Assembly (NCBI GenBank): GCA_002453155.1
Contig: DKGG01000001.1
Span: 2,198 to 51,620 of the forward strand
Direction: 5' to 3'
From: Bdellovibrionaceae bacterium UBA6776
Lineage (GTDB): Bacteria; Bdellovibrionota; Bdellovibrionia; Bdellovibrionales; UBA1609
DNA: 49,423 bases
Made by a program: the position numbers and the translations under genes. The notes under the pieces were generated by a model. That model was not told where the DNA came from, made no database searches, and was given only the letters and a program-made list of their open reading frames with translations. Shown here one piece after another: positions 24,895 to 33,616 of the stretch; the first letter of the stretch is position 1; every line of letters begins with the position of its first letter.

Positions 24895-26031
24895 TTGGCC
24901 CCTTTTCAAATTGGCGAAGTCATTGAAGTTGAAATCCTGTCTCTCTCTTATGGAGGGGGACGGGGAGTTGCGCGCTTTAGAGATTTTGTCATTTTTATTC
25001 CGTTTACTGCGCCTGGTGATCGGGCTCGCGTGGAAATCCTTAAAATTGCCAAGAGTTTTGCAGAGGGAAAGCTTCTCGATTTGATTGAGAAATCCCCTCA
25101 CCGTGTAAGCCCCCCCTGTCCGGTCTATGGAAAGTGTGGGGGTTGTTGTTTTCAGCATGTCAGTGCCGAGGAGCAATTGAGGCAGAAAAATGCCTACATT
25201 CAAAGGTCACTTTCTAAGTTGTCCGTGGGACAGTTGGATTCCATTGTTCCTTCTCCTCGTGATTTTCACTATCGAAATCGCATTCAAGTCCATGTTCGTG
25301 GCAAGCAATTGGGTTTTGTGCGGCCAAGAACCAATGATTTGGTTCCCATCACTCAGTGTAAAATTGCAGAGGAGTCCATTGATCAAGCCTTGTCCGAAGA
25401 AGCTTCTCGTAGCCAAATCTTTGGTTTGAGTGAGAAAAAGGTGGAAGTGGCGCTGTCTAGAGAGGGATCCCTTCAGATTTTTCCAGTTTCAACGGTAGGG
25501 TCGGAACGTCACTTTGCGCAGGTCAATCGCTTTCAAAACGAGAATCTGGTGAACCTTGTTAAGGAATGGGCTCAAGCTCAAGAGCTTCCAAAAGAGGTCT
25601 GGGATCTTTATGCGGGATCTGGAAATTTAAGTTTTCCTTTGGCAGAGGGTCTTTCTGCTCAAGTCACCGCCGTCGAATTGAGCCGACCCCTTGTGAAAGC
25701 GGCTCAATCTCAAAGGCCTTTAAAAAATCTAAATTGGATTTGTTCGGATGTGGCCGACTTTGTGAGACAGCAAAAATCTTTGGTGCGCTCGAACTCCTTG
25801 TTGGTTGTGACGGATCCACCGCGAGAAGGCCTTCGAAATTCCGTCATTGATGATTTGTGTGAACTGAGGCCAAGCCGTTGGATTCATATTGGATGTGATT
25901 TGATGAGCTTTTCAAGAGACCTTCAAAAGCTCTCCCAGAGGGGATTTCAAATCGATCGGGTCACCCCGTTGGACATGTTTCCGCAGACGGATCATGTGGA
26001 AATGATGGCCCTCATCAGCTATGGCGCTTAG
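24895..26031 (+). CDS. RlmD/TrmA-family 23S rRNA (uracil-5-)-methyltransferase
   Basis: A 378-residue RNA m5U methyltransferase. Residues 1-60 are a TRAM RNA-binding domain; a [4Fe-4S] cluster is held by Cys75, Cys81, Cys84 and Cys155. The SAM-binding core has WDLYAGSGNLSFPLA (about 236-250), and DPPREGL is motif IV. The nucleophilic Cys334 is in GCDLMSFSRDL, replacing the usual SCNPxTLARD, and Glu369 in DHVEMM is the base. The gene starts with TTG, 3 bp after ndk. RlmD, RlmCD and TrmA cannot be separated reliably here; TRAM plus iron-sulfur cluster favours RlmD-like enzymes. Confidence 0.92.
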   Translation: MAPFQIGEVIEVEILSLSYGGGRGVARFRDFVIFIPFTAPGDRARVEILKIAKSFAEGKLLDLIEKSPHRVSPPCPVYGKCGGCCFQHVSAEEQLRQKNAYIQRSLSKLSVGQLDSIVPSPRDFHYRNRIQVHVRGKQLGFVRPRTNDLVPITQCKIAEESIDQALSEEASRSQIFGLSEKKVEVALSREGSLQIFPVSTVGSERHFAQVNRFQNENLVNLVKEWAQAQELPKEVWDLYAGSGNLSFPLAEGLSAQVTAVELSRPLVKAAQSQRPLKNLNWICSDVADFVRQQKSLVRSNSLLVVTDPPREGLRNSVIDDLCELRPSRWIHIGCDLMSFSRDLQKLSQRGFQIDRVTPLDMFPQTDHVEMMALISYGA

Positions 26032-26094
26032 CATTACCCCCTTGGAATTCCATGGAAAATCCCTGTTGATCCCCTCCCTAGCAGTGATAACTTT

Positions 26095-26862
26095 ATGGAT
26101 ATGGTCTGGAGAGTTTTATTTATTCTATTGGCCCTAAGCCTGGTTTCTTGCGGTATGAGCCAGAAGAAGGTTCAGCAGCGCCAAAGGGCCGTATTGCACA
26201 TGCAAATCGCGGATTCCTTGCTTGCCAATGGCAAGCTTCCGGAAGCTTTGGCGGAACTCAACATGGCGGAACAGTTGGCCCCAAGAGATGCCGTCATTCA
26301 AAGTAAGATCGGCTTGGTTTACCAGCTTCGGGAAAAGCCAGAGGAGGCAGAAAAGAGGTTTCGAAGGGCTTTGGATTTGAGTCCGAATTTTACTGACGTG
26401 CATGCCCAATTGGCGCGGCTTTACATCGATACCAATCGGCTCGAGAAAGCGCTTTCAGAAGTTGGCTATTTGGAAAGCGACATGACCTATCCATATCCGG
26501 AGAAATCTCTGCAATTGAAAGGAATGATTTATTTTAAGCAGGAAAAGTTTAAGGAAGCAGAGCCTTTGTTGGAAAGATCCTATCAAGCACAGAGAACAAA
26601 CTGTATCACCTCCTATTTCTTGGGTAGGACGTATTATGCGCAAAAAAAATTGAAGGAATCCGCTCAAGTTTTAGATCAGGCGGTCAAAAATTGCGAAAGT
26701 GCAAAATTTGAAGAACCTTTATTTTATTCTGCAATGGCCTATTATGAACAGGGTCAAAAAATGCAAGCAAAGGCTCGAGCTGAGGAATTGGTGTTAAAGT
26801 ACAACAAAAGTCCGTTGGCGAAGAAGGCCGAAGGACTTTTGAACATATTGGATGAATTATGA
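26095..26862 (+). CDS. TPR lipoprotein, PilF/PilW-like
   Basis: A 255-residue lipoprotein: signal peptide with lipobox LVSC, so the mature protein begins at Cys19. The rest is a string of about six tetratricopeptide repeats (for example the KFKEAEPLLERSYQAQ and KLKESAQVLDQAVKN units). Length and repeat number match the type IVa pilus pilotin PilF/PilW, which helps the PilQ secretin insert into the outer membrane. General TPR lipoproteins look alike, so the specific role is inferred. The stop overlaps the RodZ-like gene by 4 bp. Confidence 0.82.
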   Translation: MDMVWRVLFILLALSLVSCGMSQKKVQQRQRAVLHMQIADSLLANGKLPEALAELNMAEQLAPRDAVIQSKIGLVYQLREKPEEAEKRFRRALDLSPNFTDVHAQLARLYIDTNRLEKALSEVGYLESDMTYPYPEKSLQLKGMIYFKQEKFKEAEPLLERSYQAQRTNCITSYFLGRTYYAQKKLKESAQVLDQAVKNCESAKFEEPLFYSAMAYYEQGQKMQAKARAEELVLKYNKSPLAKKAEGLLNILDEL

Positions 26863-27941
26863 GTGATTTGGGAAAAAAATTAAAGGAAGCGAGAGAGAGT
26901 CAGGGACTGTCAATCAGTGAGGTTTCTCTGTCCACCAAAATTGGCGCTCGTATGCTTAAAGCATTGGAGGAAGGGAATTTTAAGATCCTTCCCGCATTGC
27001 CCTTTGCAAAAGGTTTTGTGCGTTCCTACTCCGCTTATTTGAAATTGGATCCAGATCAAATGGTTCAACTGTTTTTAGAGGAAAAAGGCGAAGGCTTGGC
27101 CCCTGCGCCGATTTCAACTTCAGAAACGGATTCCCTTTCAAACTCAGATCCCGCCGTCACAGTTGAGCGCTCGGTTGAAGTCGAGGAGGCGCTAGCGACA
27201 ACTCCCAGCAGGGTGTTAGAATCCGGTTCCCCGTGGAATCGTGTCATGATCATTAGCGGAGTTGTTGTTTTGATTCTTGCGGTGGTAGGAATTAAAAATT
27301 TGGTGGAAAAGTACAAACGGGAAGGTGTCGTTTCAGAATCTTCGGGTTCAAATGTGGTTCCTATTGAAAAAGAGGAAGCTGCAAACGGGGCTGCAGAACT
27401 TCAAGTGGCGAATCCTGGGGAGGCCAAACTTCAAACAGCGAATCCTCAAGAAGCTCCTGAGCAAACTGCGGAAGTTGAAAAACCTCAACCGGTTCAAGAT
27501 TCAGTTTCTGAACAAAAACAGGAATCATCGGAACCCGCACCTGCGTCCACTCCTCCTGTTGAGAAAGCGGCAGCAAAGGCCCCAGAGCCAACGCCTGCTG
27601 AAACAACACCAAGTCCCGTGCCAAGTGCACAGAAACCCAAAGCAGAATCGGTTGCAACTCCTCCACCCAGTTCAAGTGAGCCCAGCCCGTCCTCAGATGT
27701 TGCAACAAAAGCCACCAAAGAAATTCTTTTGGAAGCCTTGGATAAAGTTCGGGTGAACATTCGTGTGGGAGAAGAAAGCCAAAGCTTGCAGCTGCAAGCA
27801 GGGCAAGTTCACATGGTTCGAACCTCTCAAAAAGTTGTTTTGGATTTGAGTGATGGCGGAGCTGTCAATTTGGTGGTCAACGGAAGAAGTCGAGGAGTTC
27901 CAGGTTCTTTGGGAGAGCCTAAAAAAGTGCGATTGCCGTGA
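26859..27941 (+). CDS. RodZ-like helix-turn-helix membrane protein
   Basis: A 360-residue protein. Residues 1-70 are a cytoplasmic HTH of the Cro/RodZ type (LGKKLKEARESQGLSISEVS). A membrane helix follows at about 128-146, then a low-complexity linker rich in Glu, Pro, Ala and Ser (about 160-285), then a roughly 75-residue C-terminal beta domain (DUF4115-like) in the periplasm. RodZ connects MreB to the elongasome and cell shape. The 4-bp overlap with the TPR lipoprotein gene also recalls the pilF-rodZ gene order common in proteobacteria, which supports both assignments. Confidence 0.85.
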   Translation: MSDLGKKLKEARESQGLSISEVSLSTKIGARMLKALEEGNFKILPALPFAKGFVRSYSAYLKLDPDQMVQLFLEEKGEGLAPAPISTSETDSLSNSDPAVTVERSVEVEEALATTPSRVLESGSPWNRVMIISGVVVLILAVVGIKNLVEKYKREGVVSESSGSNVVPIEKEEAANGAAELQVANPGEAKLQTANPQEAPEQTAEVEKPQPVQDSVSEQKQESSEPAPASTPPVEKAAAKAPEPTPAETTPSPVPSAQKPKAESVATPPPSSSEPSPSSDVATKATKEILLEALDKVRVNIRVGEESQSLQLQAGQVHMVRTSQKVVLDLSDGGAVNLVVNGRSRGVPGSLGEPKKVRLP

Positions 27942-29254
27942 AACTCTATTACCGCGTTTTTTTTATCGCCTTGTTTGTTAAGCTTCTGCTGGCAGCGATT
28001 CTGCCGATCACTTCTGATGAAAGCTATTACTGGGTGTGGTCTCTTCATCCCCAACTGAATTACTACGATCATCCCGCCATGGTGTCATGGCTGTTCTATT
28101 TTGGCAGACTCTTTGATGGGCTTGGTGCAGCTTCTAGATGGCCAGGAGTCTTGATGAGCCATGGCACACTCTTTTTCTGGACGCTTATTTTTAGACGCCA
28201 TTTGAATTGGAAAGAAAAACAATGTCTCTTGTGGCTGGGGTTGGCTCTCTTGAATCCACTTTTCGGAGCAGGCGCTTTGATCATCACTCCCGACATTCCC
28301 CTCTTATTTTTTTGGTCCCTTGGAGTGTTTGGCTTTTTAGAAATGCTGGAAAAGCCCTCTTGGAAAACCAGTCTTGTTTTTGGAATCGCCTTGGGTTTGG
28401 GACTGATTTCAAAATATATGATCGCGCTTCTTCCGTTGTCGCTGATTGTTGCATCTTTGGTAAAATGGAGATGGTGGAAAAAGATTGGAATTTTTCTTCC
28501 TGTGATTTTTTTAGGATTCTTTTTGGGAGCCCTTCCTTTTTTCATATGGAATCTTCAAAACGATTGGATTTCTGTAAAGTTTCAATTGGATCATGGCTTT
28601 AAAAGCACGCCTTGGAAACCCAATTGGACTGTGGAGTACATTGCTCTTCAGGTGGGGTTGATATTTCCGCCACTCTTTTATCTTGCCATCAAGGGGATAC
28701 GAAAATCTCCGGTTTGGCTGACCAGTTTGGCCTTTGTGCCTTTGATTTTTTTCCTGTTCACTTCTTTTTCGGGATACGTGGAAGCCAACTGGCCCATCGT
28801 TTCCTATCCCGCCATCTTTGCATTGACCGTTCAAGCGGGCGGGAAGCGGATTCAAAAATGGACAAAGTTGTTTTGGGCAGTAATTGTTCTTATCGTCTTT
28901 GGCTTGGTGATCACTCAGTACTCGCCATTTAAAAAACCGATCAAGACCAGAGAGTTTTTTGAATTTCAGGACCTCTATTCATCCATCGAAAAGTATGAAC
29001 CCTTGTATGCAAGGTCGTACCAAATGGCTTCGCGGTTGAGTTTCGAAAAGAAGAAGATGATTTACAAGTTGCGAGGGCTAAACCGTAGGGACGCCTATGA
29101 TTTTTGGCCGGGATCCTTACCGTCATCCCATTTCTATTTGATCGTTGAGTCTCACGAAGACCTAACTAAAGAATACAAAGATCAAGGTTTTCGAGTGTTG
29201 AGTTCTCAGCCCCTCAGCGAAAAGTTCAAAGTCTTGGAGATCGGTAAACAATGA
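27938..29254 (+). CDS. GT39/ArnT-like membrane glycosyltransferase
   Basis: A 438-residue polytopic membrane protein with about ten to eleven helices. The first periplasmic loop reads ITSDESYYWVWSLHPQLNYYDHPAMVSW; the Asp-Glu pair and the DHP motif are typical of PMT/ArnT-family glycosyltransferases that use polyprenyl-phosphate sugars. It starts with GTG overlapping the previous TGA (GTGA). It would glycosylate lipid A, a protein or a cell-wall polymer in the periplasm. The polar C-terminal tail is shorter than in ArnT. Confidence 0.88.
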   Translation: MKLYYRVFFIALFVKLLLAAILPITSDESYYWVWSLHPQLNYYDHPAMVSWLFYFGRLFDGLGAASRWPGVLMSHGTLFFWTLIFRRHLNWKEKQCLLWLGLALLNPLFGAGALIITPDIPLLFFWSLGVFGFLEMLEKPSWKTSLVFGIALGLGLISKYMIALLPLSLIVASLVKWRWWKKIGIFLPVIFLGFFLGALPFFIWNLQNDWISVKFQLDHGFKSTPWKPNWTVEYIALQVGLIFPPLFYLAIKGIRKSPVWLTSLAFVPLIFFLFTSFSGYVEANWPIVSYPAIFALTVQAGGKRIQKWTKLFWAVIVLIVFGLVITQYSPFKKPIKTREFFEFQDLYSSIEKYEPLYARSYQMASRLSFEKKKMIYKLRGLNRRDAYDFWPGSLPSSHFYLIVESHEDLTKEYKDQGFRVLSSQPLSEKFKVLEIGKQ

Positions 29255-30459
29255 AGTGGTTTACTTTACTCATTCTGCCCCTCTTTTGCTTCGTGTTCTA
29301 CGGAGCCTATCTTTTTCAATACGATTTAAAAATCATTCCTCAAGAATTGGTATCTCAGCATCCCTATGGATTTTATGACTATAAAGGGGTTCTGAACATT
29401 CACACCAGAGAGTCGACGGGGTCCGGCACCCACAAAGAGGTGATTCGAGCGGCTCAAGATGCGGGATTGGATTTTATCTCTATTACGGATTTGAATGATT
29501 TCAATCCAGACAACAGTTTGGAAGCCTATTACGACAACGTCCTAGTATTTATTGATGGCGAATACAGTTATCTCAATTCCCGATTGGTCAATTTGTTTGC
29601 AACTTCAACCGAGCACCTCCACGGAGTGGGGCGTTCGCAGGTCTTTTTTAATGATCTGTTAAATTCCAACCCCAAGCCAGAAGACGCAGGGATGTTGATC
29701 TTAGCTCACCCATTTAAGCAAGGTTACACCTGGAGTGGAGATTATCCCATTGGATTGGATGGCATAGAGATCATCAATCTCAAGCAAATTTGGCAGCACG
29801 CTTGGTTGACTCGAAAGATGTCTTTTCTATGGAGTCTGTTGATTTTTCCATTTAATGACCGGTTGGCATTTATCCGTTTGGTGGAGGATATGAAAGATGA
29901 GGTTGCGCTGTTGGACGAACTCAGTCAAACCCGGCATCGCGTGGGAATTTCTGGAGCGGATGCCGAGGCGCGCTTTCTTTTTGGTGAGGTGTCTTGGATT
30001 CGATTTCCGTCCTACGAAACCTTATTTAGCATTTCGACCAACCATGTACTTCTAAGATCTGAACTCACGGGAAATGAAAAAAGTGATCGGGAGAAAATCA
30101 GCCAAGCCATTCGAAAAGGAAGTTTCTATATCAGCTTTGACATTTTAGCGAATCCGAAGGGATTCAATGCGGTTCTTCGGTCTGCAAATGGCAGAGTATC
30201 CACCATGGGGTCCGAGCTCAAATGGGAAGAGGGAATGCAGTTGGAAATCGATCTGCCCCATAAGCCCAACGTTCCTTTTGATGTGGACATATATAAAGAC
30301 GGAGAGTTGATGGTGGTCTCCAATTCGAAGCGAACGGTTTTTCAGGTTCCTGGTCCAGGAGTTTACCGTGTGCGAGTCCGAGTAATTCCAACCTTTCCTC
30401 TGCCGGATGGAAAAAGGTGGGTTCCATGGATTTATGGCAATCCATTTTTTCTTAAATAG
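29251..30459 (+). CDS. PHP-domain-like protein with altered metal motifs, membrane-anchored
   Basis: A 402-residue protein with an N-terminal hydrophobic helix (about 3-22). Residues about 47-290 resemble a PHP phosphoesterase: GVLNIHTRESTGSGTHKEVIRAAQDAGLDFISITDLND, then ILAHPF and VGISGADAE. Key ligands differ from the family: the first H-x-H reads NIHTRE, and the usual TDH reads TDL. The family's GSDAH reads GADAE. Metal binding may be reduced or altered, so activity is uncertain. The remaining ~110 residues are a beta-rich domain. It overlaps the GT39 gene by 4 bp and its end overlaps the convergent ferredoxin gene by 8 bp. Confidence 0.8.
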   Translation: MKWFTLLILPLFCFVFYGAYLFQYDLKIIPQELVSQHPYGFYDYKGVLNIHTRESTGSGTHKEVIRAAQDAGLDFISITDLNDFNPDNSLEAYYDNVLVFIDGEYSYLNSRLVNLFATSTEHLHGVGRSQVFFNDLLNSNPKPEDAGMLILAHPFKQGYTWSGDYPIGLDGIEIINLKQIWQHAWLTRKMSFLWSLLIFPFNDRLAFIRLVEDMKDEVALLDELSQTRHRVGISGADAEARFLFGEVSWIRFPSYETLFSISTNHVLLRSELTGNEKSDREKISQAIRKGSFYISFDILANPKGFNAVLRSANGRVSTMGSELKWEEGMQLEIDLPHKPNVPFDVDIYKDGELMVVSNSKRTVFQVPGPGVYRVRVRVIPTFPLPDGKRWVPWIYGNPFFLK

Positions 30460-30751
30460 GATTTGAAGGAATTCGAACGACCAATCCGGGAAGCGCATTC
30501 AGCTGACAAGACAAGCGTTCATTATGGGCAAAGCCTCTGCCTTCAATAATGTCTTCCTCGACTTCCGTCCGGGGGTTTAGGTTTTCCACAGACTTTTCCA
30601 CAAAAACGCGACAGGTGGTGCAGGACCCCATGCCTCCACAGGAGTGGGCCAAAGGAATTTTATTTCTCAATGCGGTCTCCAAGACCGAGGATCCCTCGAT
30701 AATGGGAACAGATTGATTTTGAGGCAAAAAAGTCATCTCTGGGCGTTTCAT
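30452..30751 (-). CDS. [2Fe-2S] ferredoxin
   Basis: A 99-residue ferredoxin of the adrenodoxin/plant-type fold. Cluster ligands are Cys38, Cys44 and Cys47 (CGGMGSCTTC) and Cys82 (RLSCQL). The CX5CX2C spacing matches the adrenodoxin/ISC-type group rather than the plant-type CX4CX2C. It is single and convergent with the PHP-like gene; nothing shows its redox partner. Confidence 0.92.
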   Translation of the reverse strand: MKRPEMTFLPQNQSVPIIEGSSVLETALRNKIPLAHSCGGMGSCTTCRVFVEKSVENLNPRTEVEEDIIEGRGFAHNERLSCQLNALPGLVVRIPSNPI

Positions 30752-30790
30752 TTCTTGAAGGAAGCTTAAAGAGCTAGATATAACTTTGTC

Positions 30791-31402
30791 ATGAGATTTA
30801 TTGCATTTGACTTAGAGACGACAGGTTTCCTTCCCGGTGTGGATCGAATTGTAGAACTGGGAGCCGTTCGGTTTATCAACGGTGAAGTGGAAGCTATTTT
30901 TTCAACATTGATTGATCCTGAGATGTCTATGCCGCAAGCAGCTTCTCGGGTGAACGGAATCACTGATGACATGCTAAAAGGAAAGCCCAAAATCGAAGAG
31001 CTTTTGGAACCTTTTGCAGAATTTTGTGGGGATGATTTTCTTGTGGCCCACAATGCAGCGTTCGACACTCAGTTTTTAACCAAAGACATTGAAAAGCTCG
31101 AATCCAAAGCTCCTGCAGGAGTCATTTTAGACTCTCTGCCTTTGGCCCGAAAAGTTTTCCCAGGTTTGGCCAACTACAAATTGGGAACATTGGTTCAACA
31201 TTTGGAAATTCCTGGATCTGGGTTTCACCGGGCGGAAGAAGATGCGTCCTTTTGTGGTCGCGTTTTCTTAAAGATCATTGAGAAAATGACGGGCTCACAC
31301 ATGGTGCAGCCACCTTTGGAAAATTTGGTCGCCATGACGGGAAAGCCCGAGTCCCGATTTCCTCAACTGACTCCTCAGCCCAAGCAATTGTCGCTTTTGT
31401 AA
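30791..31402 (+). CDS. DnaQ-like 3'-5' exonuclease
   Basis: A 203-residue DEDDh exonuclease. Exo I is FDLETTG (Asp7, Glu9), Exo II is VAHNAAFD, and Exo III is HRAEEDA. It resembles the epsilon proofreading subunit of DNA polymerase III or a stand-alone RNase T/PolC-type exonuclease. It is divergent from the ferredoxin gene with a 39-bp gap, so transcription may begin close to the ATG. Confidence 0.9.
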   Translation: MRFIAFDLETTGFLPGVDRIVELGAVRFINGEVEAIFSTLIDPEMSMPQAASRVNGITDDMLKGKPKIEELLEPFAEFCGDDFLVAHNAAFDTQFLTKDIEKLESKAPAGVILDSLPLARKVFPGLANYKLGTLVQHLEIPGSGFHRAEEDASFCGRVFLKIIEKMTGSHMVQPPLENLVAMTGKPESRFPQLTPQPKQLSLL

Positions 31403-33061
31403 CTAGGGATAAATGTAGGCTCCCGTAATGGGAAGCCTTCGACCTCTTCCAAACGCATGGGACGACAGCTTTAAAATAGGCGCGGCTTGCCAACGTTTGA
31501 ATTCGCTTTTCATCATCATGTTGTAAATTCGCTTTTCCAAATCAGATTTTGGAGTTTTGACCTTTTCAACGATCTTATAAACCACAGGATCCAATTGATC
31601 GTAGGGGGGAAGAGAGTCCTCATCCTTTTGATTTTCTCGCAACTCAGCGGTGGGGGGACGAGTGATGATTTCCAAAGGAATCAATTCATGTTCCGAATTG
31701 TAATGTTTGGCCAATTCAAATACTTGGGTTTTTAGAAGATCTCCAATGGGCAACAGCCCAGCACAAAGGTCTCCATAAAGAGTGGAGTAGCCCACCGCCA
31801 ATTCACTTTTGTTGCTGGTTCCCAGAAGAAGACTTCCTTTTAAATTGGAAATGGCCATAAGGAAATTTCCTCGAATGCGAGCCTGAAGATTTTCGTGGGT
31901 GAGGCCGAATTCAAGAGGTCCTAATTTTTCATTCAATTCCTCTGCAAGAACCTCAAAGCCGGTGTTGATCGAAAGAGAATGGGATTCAATTCCCAGGTTT
32001 TCGCAGAGTTTTTGCGCCAATTGGTTGGAGAGAGGTGATGTGTAGGGCCCAGGAAGTAAGAAGGCTTTTACATTTTGTGGTCCAAGAGCATCTACGGCCA
32101 AACAGGCAACCAGTGCAGAATCAATCCCTCCGCTGAGGCCTAGGTGAACCTTTTCAAAACCGGATTTTGAAACAAAGTCTTTAAGCCCTAAAACTGCCGC
32201 CTGACGAATGCTTTCCATTTCGTGAGTGACCAACGGTTTTTTGGAGCCTTCGTTTTTCTCAAGATCTAATATCGCAAGATCCTCTTCAAAGTGACAGGCC
32301 TGAGCCAGAATCTTACCTTTGGAGTCGACGGCGAAACTTCCACCATCATAGATCAACTCATCTTGGGCTCCGACCATATTCACGTAAACCATGGGTGCAT
32401 TAAAATGAGTGGCCGTTTGTTTCACAACCAACTGACGTTCTTTTTGTTTCTTGGGAATGTAAGGAGAGGCACTTAAATTTAAAACCAGATCCACTTTGGA
32501 TTTTGGAATTTGAGTCAGTGGGTTCTTTCCATAGGTTTGATACCGATGGCCACCCCGTTGGGGCCAAGCCCAGATGTCTTCACAAATAGTGACCAAGACA
32601 TTCTGTCCTTTGAATTTGAAAAAGTTTTTTGCAGTTTCACCGGGCTCAATGTGCCGACCCTCATCAAATACATCGTAGGTGGGCAGAAGTTGTTTGGAGA
32701 AAAGCTTGGAGGGCTTGTTTTTTGAAATCAGAATCGCCGAGTTGAGAAAAGGTTTCCCCACTTTATTGGGGTTGATGGCAATAATCCCGACAAGAGCCGT
32801 GATTCCGTCTGGAATGCTTGTTTCAATTTTTTTAAGGGCTTTAAGTTGGGCTTCAACCACGTAGGGCTGCTCCAAGAGGTCCACAGGGTGATAGCCCATA
32901 AGAGCGCACTCGGGAAAGACCACCAAATCACAGTGGCGGTCTTTTGCAGATTGAATTTGTTCAAGGATTTTTTTTGAGTTGGTCTCAAAATCTCCGAGGT
33001 GAGAGTTGATCTGAGAGAGAGCAATTCTCAATCCAGGAGAAGACTTCTTCTTGGTGGCCAT
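31403..33061 (-). CDS. nadE: Glutamine-dependent NAD(+) synthetase
   Basis: A 552-residue two-domain enzyme making NAD from deamido-NAD. The N-terminal nitrilase-type glutaminase (1-270) has the triad Glu in FPECALMGY, Lys in SKQLLPTYDVFDEGRH and Cys in VTICEDIWAW. The C-terminal synthetase domain has the PP-loop LSGGIDSAL near 308 and GTSNKSELAVGY for substrate binding. The ATG at 33061 has AAAGGA 8 bp upstream, and this start makes the gene overlap the upstream DUF2203 gene by 77 bp; TTG at 33031 would reduce this to 47 bp. Confidence 0.96.
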   Translation of the reverse strand: MATKKKSSPGLRIALSQINSHLGDFETNSKKILEQIQSAKDRHCDLVVFPECALMGYHPVDLLEQPYVVEAQLKALKKIETSIPDGITALVGIIAINPNKVGKPFLNSAILISKNKPSKLFSKQLLPTYDVFDEGRHIEPGETAKNFFKFKGQNVLVTICEDIWAWPQRGGHRYQTYGKNPLTQIPKSKVDLVLNLSASPYIPKKQKERQLVVKQTATHFNAPMVYVNMVGAQDELIYDGGSFAVDSKGKILAQACHFEEDLAILDLEKNEGSKKPLVTHEMESIRQAAVLGLKDFVSKSGFEKVHLGLSGGIDSALVACLAVDALGPQNVKAFLLPGPYTSPLSNQLAQKLCENLGIESHSLSINTGFEVLAEELNEKLGPLEFGLTHENLQARIRGNFLMAISNLKGSLLLGTSNKSELAVGYSTLYGDLCAGLLPIGDLLKTQVFELAKHYNSEHELIPLEIITRPPTAELRENQKDEDSLPPYDQLDPVVYKIVEKVKTPKSDLEKRIYNMMMKSEFKRWQAAPILKLSSHAFGRGRRLPITGAYIYP

Positions 33062-33482
33062 TCACGAAATCCTTTGTGTTTGGAATTTGACCAAGAGATT
33101 TATCAATTCGTTTTCGACCTGTAAACCCGTCTTCATAGGAGTGGTAATAGAAAAGATCCGCTTCGGGATACTTCCAACAGTAGTAGCCTTCGCCGTTGTC
33201 AAAGTCCACGTACCACAAGCCCTTGGCTTTGACTCCCAACTTAGACATTTTAGAGTGCCACTTGGAAATCAGTGAGTTGACTTCCGCTTCGGTTTCAGAA
33301 ATTTCAAAGCTTTCCGTTGTTGGAGAAGACTCCAACTTCACCAGTAAGCTTTCAACACGTTCTGCGACTTCAGCAGTTATTTTTCGAATGATTGGCAAAA
33401 GACTTCGAGCTTGATCCAAGCTGAATACTTGAATATCGGGCGAAGCTATCGCCACGACATCACGATCTGATTTCATTCTCAT
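32985..33482 (-). CDS. DUF2203-family protein
   Basis: A 165-residue cytoplasmic protein. The N-terminal helical region (FSLDQARSLLPIIRKIT...) and the later VDFDNGEGYYCWKYPEADLFYYHSYEDGFTGRKRI pattern match the DUF2203 family (the 'G.G.YYCW' signature) of unknown function. A nine-codon extension beyond the usual family end overlaps the start of nadE. The gene is upstream of nadE and probably co-transcribed. Confidence 0.88.
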   Translation of the reverse strand: MRMKSDRDVVAIASPDIQVFSLDQARSLLPIIRKITAEVAERVESLLVKLESSPTTESFEISETEAEVNSLISKWHSKMSKLGVKAKGLWYVDFDNGEGYYCWKYPEADLFYYHSYEDGFTGRKRIDKSLGQIPNTKDFVNGHQEEVFSWIENCSLSDQLSPRRF

Positions 33483-33522
33483 ACCCCCCAGCAGAGGTCT
33501 TTAGTCATTCCTGATTCGAGAC

Positions 33523-33543
33523 CACAATTCAATAAAAATTGTG
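33523..33543. promoter_or_regulatory. Inverted repeat upstream of the DUF2203-nadE unit
   Basis: A perfect 7-bp inverted repeat (CACAATT / AATTGTG) with a 7-nt A/T-rich spacer sits about 45 bp upstream of the DUF2203 start. It has no adjacent T tract in either direction, so it is more like an operator than a terminator. The rest of the 134-bp gap (33483-33616) is AT-rich with nothing further recognised. Confidence 0.3.
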
Positions 33544-33616
33544 TGATTAAAAAAAATATAATAATGACTAAGCGTGTCTTTGCTTAACTGAAGTGCATGC
33601 AGGGAAGATCCCGAAA

